Shown in pieces: positions 7,298-13,601 of a DNA stretch of 28,322 bases. The number at the start of each line of letters is the position of its first letter. Positions within the stretch are counted from its first letter, which is position 1. The position numbers were made by a program, and so were the translations under genes. The DNA lies in contig DKDF01000017.1 in NCBI GenBank assembly GCA_002451755.1, forward strand, positions 1 through 28,322. The letters run 5' to 3'. This DNA comes from Ruminococcaceae bacterium UBA6855 (GTDB taxonomy: Bacteria; Bacillota; Clostridia; Oscillospirales; Acutalibacteraceae). The notes below the pieces were generated by a model, which did not search any database, had not been told where the DNA came from, and saw nothing but the letters and a program-made list of their open reading frames with translations.

Positions 7298-8245
7298 ATG
7301 GGCATTTTTTCAAGAATAAACAAGGGACTCAAAAAGACCCGCGAGAATATGTCGGGAGCTATCGACTCGATGCTACACGGCAAGACCGAGATTGACGACG
7401 AATTTTATGACGAGCTCGAAGAGATACTCGTCATGGGCGATGTCGGCTGCATGACTGCATCTGAGATAGTCGAACAGCTCCGCGAGCGCGTTATGAAAAA
7501 GCATCTGCGCAAGCCCGAAGCCGTTAAGAACGAGATAAAAGAGATAGTCGCCGAGATGCTCGAGGGCGGCGAGGAAATGAGCCTCATCACTCTCCCCTCC
7601 GTCATTCTCGTCATCGGCGTCAACGGCGTGGGCAAGACCACTTCCATAGGCAAGCTCGCCGCAATGTACAAAAACGAGGGCAAAAAAGTTATCCTCGCCG
7701 CAGCGGACACTTTCAGAGCCGCTGCAATCGAGCAGCTTGAAGAGTGGGCAGACCGCGCGGGAGTCGAGATAGTCAAGCACCGCGAGGGTGCAGACCCGGC
7801 GGCCGTTATATACGACACGATTCAGGCAGGCAAGGCGAGAAACGCCGATATAATTATCTGCGACACCGCCGGCAGACTTCACAACAAGAAGAACCTCATG
7901 GAGGAGCTGGCGAAGATATACCGCGTCATCGACCGCGAGCTGCCCTACAGCGACCGTGAGAGCCTGCTCGTGCTCGACGCGACTACAGGACAGAACGCAG
8001 TCAATCAGGCAAAAGAATTCAAGAATGTTGCGGAGATCACCGGCATCATTTTAACGAAGCTTGACGGCACCGCAAAGGGCGGCGTTGTATTAAACATCAA
8101 AAATGAGCTCGGCGTACCTGTCAAGTTCATCGGCGTCGGTGAAAAGGTAGACGACCTCCGCCCGTTCAACGCCCGCGCATTCGCCGAGGGTCTGTTTGAC
8201 GCAGAGCCGATTGAAGACGAAGAAGAGGAAAAAGAGGACGAATAA
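7298..8245 (+). CDS. ftsY: Signal recognition particle receptor FtsY
   Basis: The 315-aa product is the membrane-associated SRP receptor GTPase, which docks ribosome-SRP complexes at the Sec translocon. The NG domain is complete: G1 GVNGVGKTTSIGKLA near 108-122, AADTFRAAAIEQL, DTAGRLHNKKNLMEEL and TKLDGTAKGG. The N-terminal acidic A domain of E. coli FtsY is absent, as is usual in Gram-positives. The C-terminus is very acidic (EPIEDEEEEKEDE), which is less usual. GGAGG precedes ATG 7298, 19 bases after dapL. The stop shares one base with the rdgB start. Confidence 0.96.
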   Translation: MGIFSRINKGLKKTRENMSGAIDSMLHGKTEIDDEFYDELEEILVMGDVGCMTASEIVEQLRERVMKKHLRKPEAVKNEIKEIVAEMLEGGEEMSLITLPSVILVIGVNGVGKTTSIGKLAAMYKNEGKKVILAAADTFRAAAIEQLEEWADRAGVEIVKHREGADPAAVIYDTIQAGKARNADIIICDTAGRLHNKKNLMEELAKIYRVIDRELPYSDRESLLVLDATTGQNAVNQAKEFKNVAEITGIILTKLDGTAKGGVVLNIKNELGVPVKFIGVGEKVDDLRPFNARAFAEGLFDAEPIEDEEEEKEDE

Positions 8246-8841
8246 TGGATTTTCTCATAGCTACACATAACATGAAAAAACGCGCCGAGCTTGAGCGCAT
8301 ATTGAAACCCATCGGCGTGCGCGTTCTGCTCGCAGAAGAGGCGGGAGTCGAGCTTACCGATGTCGAGGAGACGGGCGTCACCTTTGAAGAGAACGCATTC
8401 TTAAAAGCTGACAGCGGCTGCAAAGAGAGCGGAATGCCCTGCATCGCCGACGACTCGGGACTTGCCGTTGACGCACTCGACGGTGCGCCGGGAGTGTATT
8501 CCGCGAGATACGCGGGCGAGCACGGAAACGACGAGAAGAACAACGAGCTTCTGCTCAAAAATCTGTCCGACATTCCTATGGACAAGCGCACCGCGCGATT
8601 CGTTTCGACCGTCTGCTGCTGTTTCCCGAACGGCAGGCACATGACCGTGCGCGGCGAGTGCGAGGGCAAGATTGCCTTTGAACCCGCAGGCGAGGGCGGC
8701 TTCGGCTACGATCCGCTGTTTTTGCCCGACGAGTTCCCCGGCAAGACGATGGCGCAGCTCACCGCAGAAGAAAAAGACAGCATCAGCCACAGAGGCAAGG
8801 CACTGAGACTCCTTGCGAAAAAACTGGAGGAAATTATATGA
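8245..8841 (+). CDS. rdgB: XTP/dITP (non-canonical purine NTP) pyrophosphatase
   Basis: The 198-aa product hydrolyses XTP, ITP and dITP to monophosphates and keeps deaminated purines out of nucleic acids (HAM1/RdgB family). Visible motifs: the N-terminal FLIATHNMKKRAEL, CIADDSGLAVDAL with the metal-binding acids, GVYSARYAGEHG, GGFGYDPLFLP and the C-terminal SHRGKALRLL. The length is typical. The start overlaps the ftsY stop by one base and the stop overlaps the yhbY start (ATGA), so it is translationally coupled at both ends. Confidence 0.95.
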   Translation: MDFLIATHNMKKRAELERILKPIGVRVLLAEEAGVELTDVEETGVTFEENAFLKADSGCKESGMPCIADDSGLAVDALDGAPGVYSARYAGEHGNDEKNNELLLKNLSDIPMDKRTARFVSTVCCCFPNGRHMTVRGECEGKIAFEPAGEGGFGYDPLFLPDEFPGKTMAQLTAEEKDSISHRGKALRLLAKKLEEII

Positions 8842-9266
8842 CAAGCAAAGAGAGAGCCGCGCTTCGCGCGCAGGCAAATTCGCTCGAGCCGCTTTTTCAA
8901 GTCGGCAAGGGCGGCGTCAATGACGCACTGATAGCCCAGACGCTCGACGCATTCCGCTCCCGCGAGCTGCTCAAGCTCAAGGTCCTGCTTGAGACAGCAC
9001 CCAAGCCCCCGCGCGAGATCGCCGAGGAGATTGCGGCAAAGACTCAGTCCGAGGTCGTTCAGGTCGTCGGCGGCAGCCTGATATTCTTCAAGGAGAATCC
9101 GGAGCTGCACGAGCCCAAGGATAAAAAGAAAAAAATAACGGGCACAAAGAATCCGAACCGCCCGTCCGTGCGCAAAAAAGTGCACGAAAAGAAGCTCGCC
9201 GAAGAGAGAAAGACCGCCGCTCGCCGCAAGGCGGAGCGCAATTTCAGGCGCAGCCGCGATATATAA
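8838..9266 (+). CDS. yhbY: YhbY-family (CRM domain) ribosome-associated RNA-binding protein
   Basis: The 142-aa product has a CRM (CRS1-YhbY) domain at about 1-95, with ALRAQANSLEPLFQVGKGGV and the GxxG-type loop near residues 25-28. YhbY proteins bind pre-50S particles and act in ribosome assembly. The bacterial one-domain form is usually about 95-105 aa. Here a further tail of roughly 45 residues follows, very rich in Lys and Arg (EPKDKKKKITGTKN, KAERNFRRSRDI), which is presumably extra RNA-binding surface. It is the last gene before the terminator at 9287-9311. Confidence 0.9.
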   Translation: MTSKERAALRAQANSLEPLFQVGKGGVNDALIAQTLDAFRSRELLKLKVLLETAPKPPREIAEEIAAKTQSEVVQVVGGSLIFFKENPELHEPKDKKKKITGTKNPNRPSVRKKVHEKKLAEERKTAARRKAERNFRRSRDI

Positions 9267-9286
9267 CAGCAAATTTTATTCAAAAG

Positions 9287-9311
9287 CAGGCGCATTTTCG
9301 CCTGTTTTTTT
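9287..9311 (+). terminator. Terminator after yhbY
   Basis: The arms CAGGCG (9287-9292) and CGCCTG (9299-9304) enclose a 6-nt loop and are followed by seven T (9305-9311). It closes the dnaA-to-yhbY run, just before the metQ leader promoter. Confidence 0.88.
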
Positions 9312-9350
9312 GTGCATCGGGACAAATCGGGAATTTTTTGCAAAAACCTA

Positions 9351-9379
9351 TTGACAGCGTAGGTATAAGAGACTATAAT
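9351..9379 (+). promoter_or_regulatory. Perfect sigma-A promoter of the metQNI leader
   Basis: TTGACA (9351-9356), exactly 17 bases, then TATAAT (9374-9379): full consensus. Predicted initiation is near 9386, which gives a leader of about 335 nt before metQ. So strong a promoter in front of an importer operon suggests that control lies downstream, in the leader. Confidence 0.9.
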
Positions 9380-9412
9380 ACGCTCATAGATACTGAACAG
9401 GGAGGAAGCATC

Positions 9413-9517
9413 ATGAAAAAGTTTGACAGCAACATTATGATGATGGAAATGTGCATGTTCTCCATGCGCATGTGCATGTGCATGCCTTTTTCCGACGAGC
9501 TTCTGTCAAACGAATAA
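9413..9517 (+). CDS. Met/Cys-rich leader peptide of metQNI
   Basis: This is a short ORF of 34 codons with GGGAGG 8-9 bases upstream of ATG 9413. It begins MKKFDSNI and continues MMMEMCMFSMRMCMCM at codons 9-24, then PFSDELLSNE and TAA (9515-9517). Nine of codons 9-24 are Met and three are Cys. No signal sequence or known fold is apparent, so the peptide is probably non-functional as such. It has the features of an attenuation leader: tight start, run of the amino acid that the downstream operon imports, and an intrinsic terminator 20 bases after the stop. Inference: the ribosome reads charged tRNA-Met (perhaps also tRNA-Cys) here. A Met-rich metal-binding micropeptide is a less likely alternative. 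Confidence 0.8.
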   Translation: MKKFDSNIMMMEMCMFSMRMCMCMPFSDELLSNE

Positions 9518-9569
9518 ATCTGATATATGCAGAGATTCGGGGAGCTTCGTGAGGAGTTTCCCGTTTTTT
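9421..9569 (+). promoter_or_regulatory. Trp-type transcription attenuator (methionine-codon leader)
   Basis: Four RNA segments can be traced. Segment 1 (9421-9429, codons 3-6) pairs perfectly over nine bases with segment 2 (9503-9511). The upstream edge of segment 2 (9495-9504) pairs with segment 3 (9540-9550) over ten pairs with one bulged U (9546) and two G-U pairs; this is the antiterminator. Segment 3 (9538-9545) otherwise pairs with segment 4 (9556-9563) as the terminator. If helix 1:2 forms, the antiterminator would need a pseudoknot, so the two exclude each other. A ribosome stalled at Met codons 9-11 (9437-9445) covers segment 1 and frees segment 2. A ribosome at the stop codon covers segment 2 and lets the terminator fold. 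Structures are seen in the sequence; function is inferred. Confidence 0.75.
9538..9569 (+). terminator. Attenuator terminator in the metQ leader
   Basis: The arms CGGGGAGC (9538-9545) and GTTTCCCG (9556-9563) form eight pairs, two of them G-U, around a 10-nt loop and are followed by six T (9564-9569). It starts 20 bases after the leader-peptide stop and lies 150 bases before metQ. It is thus a premature terminator and not the end of a gene. Confidence 0.82.
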
Positions 9570-9592
9570 ATTTGCATTGAGGAGGAAGAAAA

Positions 9593-9664
9593 GTGCAGTA
9601 TCTGAAATTATTCTCGCCCTTTGATATAAGGCATTGGCGAATGTGCCGCAAGGCGCATGATTAA
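9593..9664 (+). CDS. Second small ORF in the metQ leader, unknown
   Basis: A 23-codon ORF starts at GTG 9593 with GAGGAGG seven bases upstream and ends at TAA 9662-9664. It is reached only by transcripts that pass the attenuator terminator. The product starts MQYLKLFSPFDIRHWRM. The LFSPF-I stretch vaguely recalls the N-terminus of old-yellow-enzyme/2,4-dienoyl-CoA reductase proteins, so a decayed gene start is possible, but eleven residues do not prove this. The hairpin at 9641-9658 lies within its last codons. It may be a chance ORF, a relic or a second regulatory peptide. Confidence 0.4.
   Translation: MQYLKLFSPFDIRHWRMCRKAHD
9641..9658 (+). repeat. GNRA-loop hairpin before metQ
   Basis: The arms ATGTGCC (9641-9647) and GGCGCAT (9652-9658) pair over seven bases, one G-U, around a GCAA tetraloop. 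No T-run follows, so it is not a terminator. It lies 62 bases before metQ and could protect the 5' end or be a dispersed palindromic repeat; the CCGCAAGG centre resembles the one at 116-123. Confidence 0.4.
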
Positions 9665-9719
9665 AAAGTCCGTTTCAACCCAATACCTTATAAATTAAAA
9701 TACAAAGGAGATAATCAAC

Positions 9720-10574
9720 ATGAAAAAGACAATATCGATCATTCTCGCAGCGGTTCTCGCGCTGGGCTGCATCTTCGGCTTCGCCGCCTGCTCTTCGGGC
9801 AGCAAGGGCATCACTATTGCCGTTCCCAACGACGCGACCAACGAAGCCCGTGCGCTCCTTCTTCTTCAGGAGCAGGGCATCATCAAGCTCAAAGACGGCG
9901 CAGGCATCACCGCAACCGTAAGAGACATTGAGGACAATCCCAAGAACATCACCTTCAAAGAGGTTGAAGCCGCTCAGCTTCCCAACGTTCTCAAGGATGT
10001 TGACTACGCTGTTATCAACTCGAACTACGCTATCTCCGCGGGTCTCAACCCCGTCAAGGACAGCCTCGCTATCGAGGGCTCTTCGAGCGCATATTCGAAC
10101 ATCCTCGCTACCAAGAAGGGCAACGAGAATTCCGATAAGATAAAGGCTCTTTCCGCCGCTCTCCAGAGCAAGAAGGTTGCCGATTTCATCGCTTCCAAGT
10201 ATAACGGCGCAGTTATCAGCGTTGTTTCGAATCCCGGCGACGGCTACGATTCCTCCGTCAACTACGACGCACTCAAGGGTCAGACCATAACTGTCGCTGC
10301 ATCCCCCACACCGCACGCAGAGATCCTCGCCGTTGCCAAGGAGATCCTTGCCGCCAAGGGCGTCACTCTTGACATCAAAGAGTTCGAAGATTATGTCCAG
10401 CCCAACAATGTTGTTGAGTCCGGCGAGATCGACGCAAACTACTTCCAGCACGAGCCCTACCTCGACGATTTCAACAAGCAGAACAACACCAACATCGTCA
10501 CCGTTTGCTATGTCCACGTCGAGCCCATGGCTCTCTACGGCGGCAAGCAGACCACTCTTGACGCAGTGAAGTAA
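9720..10574 (+). CDS. metQ: Methionine ABC transporter substrate-binding lipoprotein
   Basis: The 284-aa product is a membrane-anchored receptor of the NlpA/MetQ family that captures methionine (often D- and L-forms) for the MetNI importer. It has a lipoprotein signal peptide with a hydrophobic stretch at about 5-20 and lipobox FAAC, lipidated at Cys24. The body shows typical MetQ blocks: ITIAVPNDATNEARALLLLQ, AVINSNYAISAGL (about 95-107), TITVAASPTPHAEIL and the GEIDANYFQHEPYLDDFN segment. GGAG lies 10 bases before ATG 9720. It is the first gene of metQ-metN-metI and is preceded by the attenuator leader. A hairpin with a T-run follows, which would favour extra metQ over metNI. Confidence 0.95.
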   Translation: MKKTISIILAAVLALGCIFGFAACSSGSKGITIAVPNDATNEARALLLLQEQGIIKLKDGAGITATVRDIEDNPKNITFKEVEAAQLPNVLKDVDYAVINSNYAISAGLNPVKDSLAIEGSSSAYSNILATKKGNENSDKIKALSAALQSKKVADFIASKYNGAVISVVSNPGDGYDSSVNYDALKGQTITVAASPTPHAEILAVAKEILAAKGVTLDIKEFEDYVQPNNVVESGEIDANYFQHEPYLDDFNKQNNTNIVTVCYVHVEPMALYGGKQTTLDAVK

Positions 10575-10586
10575 ATGTTATAAAAT

Positions 10587-10640
10587 ATAATGCCGGGCTA
10601 AGTTGCTCTTAATCGGGCTGCTTGCCGGCATTATCTTTTT
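10587..10640 (+). terminator. Intra-operon terminator-like hairpin between metQ and metN
   Basis: The arms ATAATGCCGG (10587-10596) and CCGGCATTAT (10625-10634) are a perfect 10-base match, followed by C and five T (10636-10640). The loop of 28 nt is long and may fold further. It lies between metQ and metN, so it probably terminates part of the transcripts or protects the metQ 3' end. Confidence 0.75.
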
Positions 10641-10663
10641 ATCCAGAAGTTCGGAGGCACAAA

Positions 10664-11662
10664 ATGATCGAGATTAAAAATCTGTCAAAAACTTTCAAGA
10701 CCGCCGACGGCTCGCTCGACGCGCTCAAGAATGTTTCTCTGACGATAAACGACGGCGATATTTACGGCGTCATCGGCATGAGCGGCGCGGGCAAGAGCAC
10801 GCTCGTGCGGTGCATAAATATGCTCGAACGCCCGACCGAGGGTCAGATACTCATCGACGGGGTCGATATGGGTTCGCTTTCGAGCAAGCAGCTCAGGGAC
10901 GCCCGCCGCAATATAACCATGATATTCCAGGGCTTCAACCTGCTCATGCAGCGCAACTGCCTGAAAAACATCTGCTTCCCGCTCGAGCTTGAGGGCATGA
11001 AGAAAGAGGACGCGAAGAAACGCGCGCTCGAACTGCTCGAGATAGTCGGTCTGCCTGACAAGGCGAAGGCCTATCCCGCTCAGCTCTCCGGCGGTCAGCA
11101 GCAGAGAATCGCGATAGCCCGCGCACTCGCTACGAATCCGAAAGTTCTGCTCTGCGACGAGGCAACAAGCGCGCTCGACCCGAACACCACACATTCGATC
11201 CTCAACCTCATAAGAGATATAAACAAAAAGCTCGGCATAACGGTTATTATAATAACCCACCAGATGAGCGTTGTTGAAGAGACCTGCAACCGAGTCGCCA
11301 TTCTTGACAACGGCACGGTCGTTGAACAGGGCGAAGTCAGCACTGTTTTTGCCCATCCGCAGTCGGCGGCAGCAAAACGCCTCGTGTTCCCCGACGCTTC
11401 GGATGAGATTTTTGCTCCCGCCTCGGACGAGCACAGGATAAGAGTCGTCTTCAACGGCGCGTTCGCGACCAACACCCCGCTGATAACCAAGATGGCTATA
11501 GACGAGGGAATCGCGGCAAATATCTTAGCCGCCTCCACGCGCTGCATCGGCGACAAGGTCTACGGCAACATGCTCCTCGGCATCCCCGGAGGGGACAACG
11601 AGCTTGAACGCGCGTCGAAATATCTGCAGAGTATGCCGGATATTCTTGTTGAGGAGGTTTAA
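10664..11662 (+). CDS. metN: Methionine ABC transporter ATP-binding protein
   Basis: The 332-aa product is the ATPase of the MetNI importer. Visible: Walker A GMSGAGKST (38-46), ABC signature LSGGQ (141-145), Walker B VLLCDE (161-166) and the switch histidine His199. The C-terminal region (about 255-332, RIRVVFNGAFATNTPLI onward) is the NIL domain, an ACT-like fold which in E. coli MetN binds methionine and inhibits transport when internal methionine is high (trans-inhibition). Transport is therefore likely controlled at protein level as well as at the leader. ATG 10664 has GGAGG 7 bases upstream; a start 14 codons earlier would lie in the terminator hairpin. Confidence 0.96.
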   Translation: MIEIKNLSKTFKTADGSLDALKNVSLTINDGDIYGVIGMSGAGKSTLVRCINMLERPTEGQILIDGVDMGSLSSKQLRDARRNITMIFQGFNLLMQRNCLKNICFPLELEGMKKEDAKKRALELLEIVGLPDKAKAYPAQLSGGQQQRIAIARALATNPKVLLCDEATSALDPNTTHSILNLIRDINKKLGITVIIITHQMSVVEETCNRVAILDNGTVVEQGEVSTVFAHPQSAAAKRLVFPDASDEIFAPASDEHRIRVVFNGAFATNTPLITKMAIDEGIAANILAASTRCIGDKVYGNMLLGIPGGDNELERASKYLQSMPDILVEEV

Positions 11663-11665
11663 AAG

Positions 11666-12370
11666 ATGTTTAACAATGCATTCACTTCCGAGGCGCTGAC
11701 GGAAGCCCTCGATATATTAAAAAATGATTTCCCGCTGGCTATCTGGGAGACGATATATGTCACCCTGCTCTCCACGCTCTTCGCGATAATTATCGGCCTG
11801 CCGCTCGGCGTGCTGCTCGTCGCGGGCGAAAAGGGCGGCGTTCTTCCCCTGCCGAAGCCTCTGATGAAGGTTCTCAATGTTATTATAAACCTTCTGCGCT
11901 CGGTGCCGTTCTTGATTCTGATGATTCTCGTCTTCCCGCTGACCCGTCTTATCGTCGGCACGGCGGTCGGCACTGTCGCTTCGATAGTCCCGCTCGTCAT
12001 CGCGTCGTTCCCGTTTGTGGCGCGCCTTGTTGAAAGCAGCCTGCGCGAGGTCAACCCGAACATAATCGAAGCCGCGCAGAGCATGGGTGCATCTCCCATG
12101 CAGATAATTGTCAAAGTTATGATTCCCGAGAGCGTGCCCTCGCTGCTCTCGAACTTCACGATAGCGATAACTACCATCCTCGGCTACTCCGCAATGAGCG
12201 GAATAATCGGCGGCGGCGGACTCGGCAAGATAGCCATAAACTACGGCTACTACCGCTACAAATATCTCGTCATGATCTTTGCGGTTATCCTGCTCATAGC
12301 GCTCGTTCAGATTTTCCAAAGCGTCGGTACCCACCTTGCAACAAAGACAGACAAGAGACTCAAGAAATAA
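11666..12370 (+). CDS. metI: Methionine ABC transporter permease
   Basis: The 234-aa inner-membrane protein has about five hydrophobic segments (about 22-48, 65-95, 98-120, 160-185 and 195-220). It carries the permease EAA loop EAAQSMGASPMQIIVKVMIPES near residues 133-154, which contacts MetN. Family length is about 215-235 aa. GAGGAGG lies 9 bases before ATG 11666 and overlaps the end of metN. A terminator follows at 12383-12420. Confidence 0.95.
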   Translation: MFNNAFTSEALTEALDILKNDFPLAIWETIYVTLLSTLFAIIIGLPLGVLLVAGEKGGVLPLPKPLMKVLNVIINLLRSVPFLILMILVFPLTRLIVGTAVGTVASIVPLVIASFPFVARLVESSLREVNPNIIEAAQSMGASPMQIIVKVMIPESVPSLLSNFTIAITTILGYSAMSGIIGGGGLGKIAINYGYYRYKYLVMIFAVILLIALVQIFQSVGTHLATKTDKRLKK

Positions 12371-12382
12371 TTAAGCACACAA

Positions 12383-12420
12383 AAAGCACCCGGTCGGGAG
12401 AAATCCCTGCCGGGTGCTTT
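12383..12420. terminator. Bidirectional terminator between metI and acyltransferase
   Basis: Perfect 11-base arms (12383-12393 and 12410-12420) hold a smaller inner stem with a GAAA loop. On the plus strand the T-run is only three bases; on the minus strand there are five T (from the A-run at 12381-12385). It is placed between convergent genes and probably serves both. Confidence 0.82.
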
Positions 12421-12432
12421 GCCGTATTTATT

Positions 12433-13482
12433 TTACGCCTTCGCTTTCGGAGTGAAAACCTTTGCGTCAAGCTTTTTCATCAGCGCGTCGAACACTATCG
12501 CCATAAGCAGCGTAGCGGCGAAGCAGAGGATAAAATAGTTCAGATTGTTGTTGACCAGTCCGAGTCTCTTGAATATCGTCATCGGGATGCGCTGGAGAAT
12601 ATAGACGCTGAAAACGTGCTTGCCGAGCATCGAAAGCGCGGGATTGCCGATTTTTATCTTCATCGATGCGAGCACAACGATAAGCATGAACGCGCTCGCC
12701 CACGCCCAGTATACCGGGAGCCCCGCCGAGCGATATTTATGTCCGACAACAAAGGCGGCAACCGCAACCGTAACGCAGAGCGTGTAGATATAATTGTTTT
12801 TCATCACGAATTTGTCTATATACTTCTTGAGATACGCATACCACATACCCAGCGGGAAGAGAATCAGCGTGTTGTAATACCACGCGGGCTTCCCGACTTT
12901 TATAAGCGCAAAAGCGAGTCCGCAGGTGAGCACGGTCATCGCGATAAGCCCTGGGATATGGTGCTTGCGGAAGATAAGGAACGACACAATAAGTATCAGA
13001 TAGAGGCAAAGAACCGCGGTGATATACCAGTTCGAGTTGCCTATGCTCTCCCATGTAGTGAACGCGAGCAGAGTCGTTCTCGTCTTCGTCTTTATTCCGA
13101 GCGCGAGGTTCATCAGCAGGAACAGGAGAACCGCAATATCAAAATGCGCAAAAAGGCTCAGGAATCTGCGCCTGAAGATACCCTTGACATACGGCGTGCC
13201 TTTTTTCATTATAGAGCACATCATGCCGTAGCCCGAATAGAACAGGAAAGTCACAACGACAAGCTGACCGAGCCAGCTTTTCAGGTCGAGCCATATCGTA
13301 TCGGACGAGCCGCCGAGCTTCATATACCCGCTGATGTGGCACATGAAAACGAGCAGCACGAAGATTCCGTTTATGGCGCCGGTCGTATCTTTTGACATAT
13401 AATCGGAATTGAACTCACCCGATTTGACGAACTTTGCGCCGCACAAAAACACAAACAGCGCAGCTGCCAGAACATAGATCAT
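12433..13482 (-). CDS. Acyltransferase-3 family membrane protein
   Basis: The 349-aa polytopic protein has about ten membrane segments. It resembles the acyltransferase-3/OafA-type family, which moves acyl groups onto cell-surface sugars or polymers. The first long segment after a soluble loop contains TTGAINGIFVLLVFMCHISG (about 34-53), corresponding to the family's conserved RGIAIL-x-VxxxH motif; His is the expected catalytic residue. The usual Arg is Asn here. A basic loop (KGIFRRRFLSLF) follows, then a chain of hydrophobic helices. The true substrate cannot be deduced; a pure surface-polymer export role is also possible. The gene stands alone, with its own promoter (13513-13541) and terminator. 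GGAGG precedes ATG 13482. Confidence 0.75.
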   Translation of the reverse strand: MIYVLAAALFVFLCGAKFVKSGEFNSDYMSKDTTGAINGIFVLLVFMCHISGYMKLGGSSDTIWLDLKSWLGQLVVVTFLFYSGYGMMCSIMKKGTPYVKGIFRRRFLSLFAHFDIAVLLFLLMNLALGIKTKTRTTLLAFTTWESIGNSNWYITAVLCLYLILIVSFLIFRKHHIPGLIAMTVLTCGLAFALIKVGKPAWYYNTLILFPLGMWYAYLKKYIDKFVMKNNYIYTLCVTVAVAAFVVGHKYRSAGLPVYWAWASAFMLIVVLASMKIKIGNPALSMLGKHVFSVYILQRIPMTIFKRLGLVNNNLNYFILCFAATLLMAIVFDALMKKLDAKVFTPKAKA

Positions 13483-13512
13483 ATTTAATTATCCTCCGCA
13501 ATATTTGAGACA

Positions 13513-13541
13513 ATTATATCACAGCATTCCTATCCTTGCAA
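13513..13541 (-). promoter_or_regulatory. Sigma-A promoter of the acyltransferase gene
   Basis: On the minus strand TTGCAA (13541-13536), 17 bases, then TATAAT (13518-13513). The promoter begins directly after the T-run of the htrA terminator. Confidence 0.75.
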
Positions 13542-13542
13542 C

Positions 13543-13583
13543 AAAAAAAGCGCGGGCACAGTTTTCGCTGTACCCGCGTTTTT
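13543..13583 (-). terminator. Terminator after htrA
   Basis: The arms 13551-13561 and 13568-13578 pair with a single mismatch around a 6-nt loop. On the minus strand the hairpin is followed by seven T. It lies 18 bases beyond the htrA stop. Confidence 0.85.
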
Positions 13584-13601
13584 CGTTAGAAAGGTGATAT
13601 A

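Noticed and set aside
9386..9719. SAM (S-box) riboswitch or Met T-box in the metQ leader
   Set aside because: I find neither the S-box conserved core nor the T-box sequence (AGGGUGGNACCGCG-like); the leader ORF plus alternative hairpins explain the region better.
9675..10517. 280-codon minus-strand ORF opposite metQ
   Set aside because: Antisense to a full MetQ lipoprotein gene; no recognisable domain and no initiation signals.
10622..10663. Longer metN start
   Set aside because: Lies inside the intra-operon hairpin; MIEIKNLSKTF at 10664 is the normal MetN start and has GGAGG.
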